This document shows, piece after piece, positions 5,519 to 6,540 of a DNA stretch of 6,540 bases. Made by a program: the position numbers and the translations under genes. The first letter of the stretch is position 1; each line of letters begins with the position of its first letter. The stretch comes from Lachnospiraceae bacterium UBA7076 (GTDB lineage: Bacteria > Bacillota > Clostridia > Lachnospirales > Lachnospiraceae): assembly GCA_002493625.1 (NCBI GenBank), contig DKZK01000014.1, positions 4,305-10,844 of the forward strand, written 5' to 3'. The notes under the pieces were generated by a model that was given only the letters and a program-made list of their open reading frames with translations, did no database searches and had not been told where the DNA came from.

Positions 5519-6235
5519 CTATTTTGCTTTTTGTTTTTTCAAAACTATTCCGCATACAGTTACCGCCGCAAAAAAGATAAAAATCAGATACCATAGATTT
5601 TCAAAGCAAAATCCATTATCCAGCATCAATCGGTATCCCCATGAGGCGGGGAAAATAAGTCCAATCGTTTCCAAAAAACCGGGTAGAAACTCAATAGGAA
5701 ACATAATTCCCGAAAGCATAATTGAGGGCAAAAACATTAATTGCGCTATCATTGTCAGCTTCGCCTGATTTTTCACCGTCAATCCTAAAACACTTCCAAT
5801 ACTTAAGGACGAGGTAATGTATATAGCAAGTGCAAGAAAGAAAAACGGAAGCTGTGTCGGCAAAGTCGCTTCAAATAAAATAGGGGCAAGCAGCACTATA
5901 CCAACACAGGTAATCATCAAATGAACAAATGCTGAAAGGAACATTGTAACAAGTCCTAAACAGACAGGTACTCCGTTTGCTTTATAAACTTTTTTTATGT
6001 CACTTCCGTAAGTTTCAATCAACGACGGCGGTAATCCGATAAATGCCCCCATTGAAACACTCATTACAATCATAGATTGTATCAGCGTACTTCCCATTTC
6101 GGGCATAACGGAAGTAAAAATACCGCCCATAAGAAGAAAGAAAATAAGCGGAACAATATAGCAGGTAACTAAGAGGGACTTACTTCGTATATCCAATTTC
6201 CACTGTAATGCTACCCCGTATAAAAAACCGTTCAT
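5519..6235 (-). CDS. ABC-2 type exporter permease
   Basis: A 238-aa integral membrane subunit with about six TM helices (roughly 22-41, 50-72, 92-120, 129-153, 160-182, 213-233). The ABC2_membrane pattern is clear: a cytoplasmic coupling stretch ETYGSDIKKVYKANGVP (74-90), and the conserved segment MLSGIMFPIEFLPGF (173-187) followed by FPASWGYRLM (195-204), as in DrrB-like drug and lipid exporters. AAGGAGG eight bases before the ATG gives a strong start. The ATG overlaps the stop codon of the ATPase gene as ATGA, so the two subunits are translationally coupled and assemble together. The substrate is unknown; such small ABC-2 pairs often export antibiotics, lantibiotics or lipids. Length is normal for a half-size permease. 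Confidence 0.92.
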   Translation of the reverse strand: MNGFLYGVALQWKLDIRSKSLLVTCYIVPLIFFLLMGGIFTSVMPEMGSTLIQSMIVMSVSMGAFIGLPPSLIETYGSDIKKVYKANGVPVCLGLVTMFLSAFVHLMITCVGIVLLAPILFEATLPTQLPFFFLALAIYITSSLSIGSVLGLTVKNQAKLTMIAQLMFLPSIMLSGIMFPIEFLPGFLETIGLIFPASWGYRLMLDNGFCFENLWYLIFIFFAAVTVCGIVLKKQKAK

Positions 6236-6540
6236 CCTGTTTTCCTCCTTGCCATTTCGATAAAATGTTGTTCAAGTGTGCCACGGTCAACTTTAATATC
6301 CAATATATGAACTTCTTTTTGCTTCAAATCATTAAGCAGGGAAATCAAAGTATCTTCAATAGTGTCCGTTTCAATCGTGCTGTCCCCCTGTCTCGTTTTG
6401 ATATGGATGAAATACTTTCCCCCGATCTTATCTGTCAGTTCTGCCGCTGTGCCACAAAAGGAAACATTCCCATTATTCAAAATTGCAATGCGGTCACATA
6501 AGTTTTCCACTTCTGCCATATCGTGACTTGCCAAAACAAT
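6232..6540 (-). CDS. ABC transporter ATP-binding subunit, C-terminal part (cut by window edge)
   Basis: The visible 102 codons begin inside the nucleotide-binding domain with IVLASHDMAEVENLCDRIAIL. The His of SHD is the switch (H-loop) histidine that senses ATP gamma-phosphate; NGNVSFCGTAAEL is the usual following strand and turn. The remaining 60 or so residues form the C-terminal extension common in ABC-2 exporter ATPases. The Walker A, signature and Walker B motifs lie beyond the window. The frame is open through the last base, and the TTG at 6534 is not a start. The stop overlaps the permease start by four bases. Confidence 0.93.
   Translation of the reverse strand: MVLASHDMAEVENLCDRIAILNNGNVSFCGTAAELTDKIGGKYFIHIKTRQGDSTIETDTIEDTLISLLNDLKQKEVHILDIKVDRGTLEQHFIEMARRKTG

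Noticed and set aside
6232..6534. TTG at 6534 as the start of a complete 100-aa protein
   Set aside because: The frame remains open to the window edge and the sequence begins mid-domain just before the H-loop of an ABC ATPase; it is a truncated gene by window cut, not a small protein.

Overview
The window looks like Bacillota, most likely an anaerobic gut clostridium of the Lachnospiraceae type. The signs are AT-rich intergenic DNA, strong AGGAGG-like ribosome binding sites, a Firmicutes-type TetR regulator, and protein styles typical of that group. This assignment is inference from sequence character. Every gene I can support lies on the minus strand, so the window reads right to left.

Right end (6540 to 5519): an ABC exporter, made of the C-terminal third of an ATP-binding subunit cut by the window edge and a translationally coupled ABC-2 permease. 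After a 45-bp gap comes a promoter (5445-5473). It drives a structured leader of about 270 nt that I read as a yybP-ykoY (Mn2+) riboswitch aptamer (5325-5418). The aptamer overlaps a 20-bp intrinsic terminator hairpin (5290-5337). Three more hairpins follow (5191-5278), and then a CaCA-family cation antiporter (5167-4238). The leader makes the antiporter a candidate manganese-responsive cation exporter rather than a simple Na+/Ca2+ exchanger. This is the best finding in the window.

Middle (4198 to 2975): a doubtful small ORF, a promoter with an operator-like palindrome over its -10 box, a two-TM membrane protein of 119 aa, and a TetR-family regulator 25 bp downstream. The last two form an apparent self-regulated pair.

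Defence graveyard (2880 to about 2255): two decayed remnants in the same orientation. One is the C-terminal end of a YhcG/DUF1016 PDDEXK nuclease, frameshifted in a poly-A run and missing its catalytic core. The other is a piece of a type III restriction Res/helicase subunit with a destroyed Walker A motif and a frameshift in the next conserved motif. Together they suggest a lost type III restriction-modification locus.

Left part (2151 to 1): an intact class I adenylate-forming acyl-CoA ligase (544 aa), probably monocistronic. Its candidate promoter sits in or at the edge of the helicase debris, and it ends at a clear intrinsic terminator (436-461). Beyond a 20-bp palindrome (300-319) lies a small lipoprotein gene (279-68) broken by one frameshift.

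I see no rRNA, tRNA, CRISPR array or intact mobile element.
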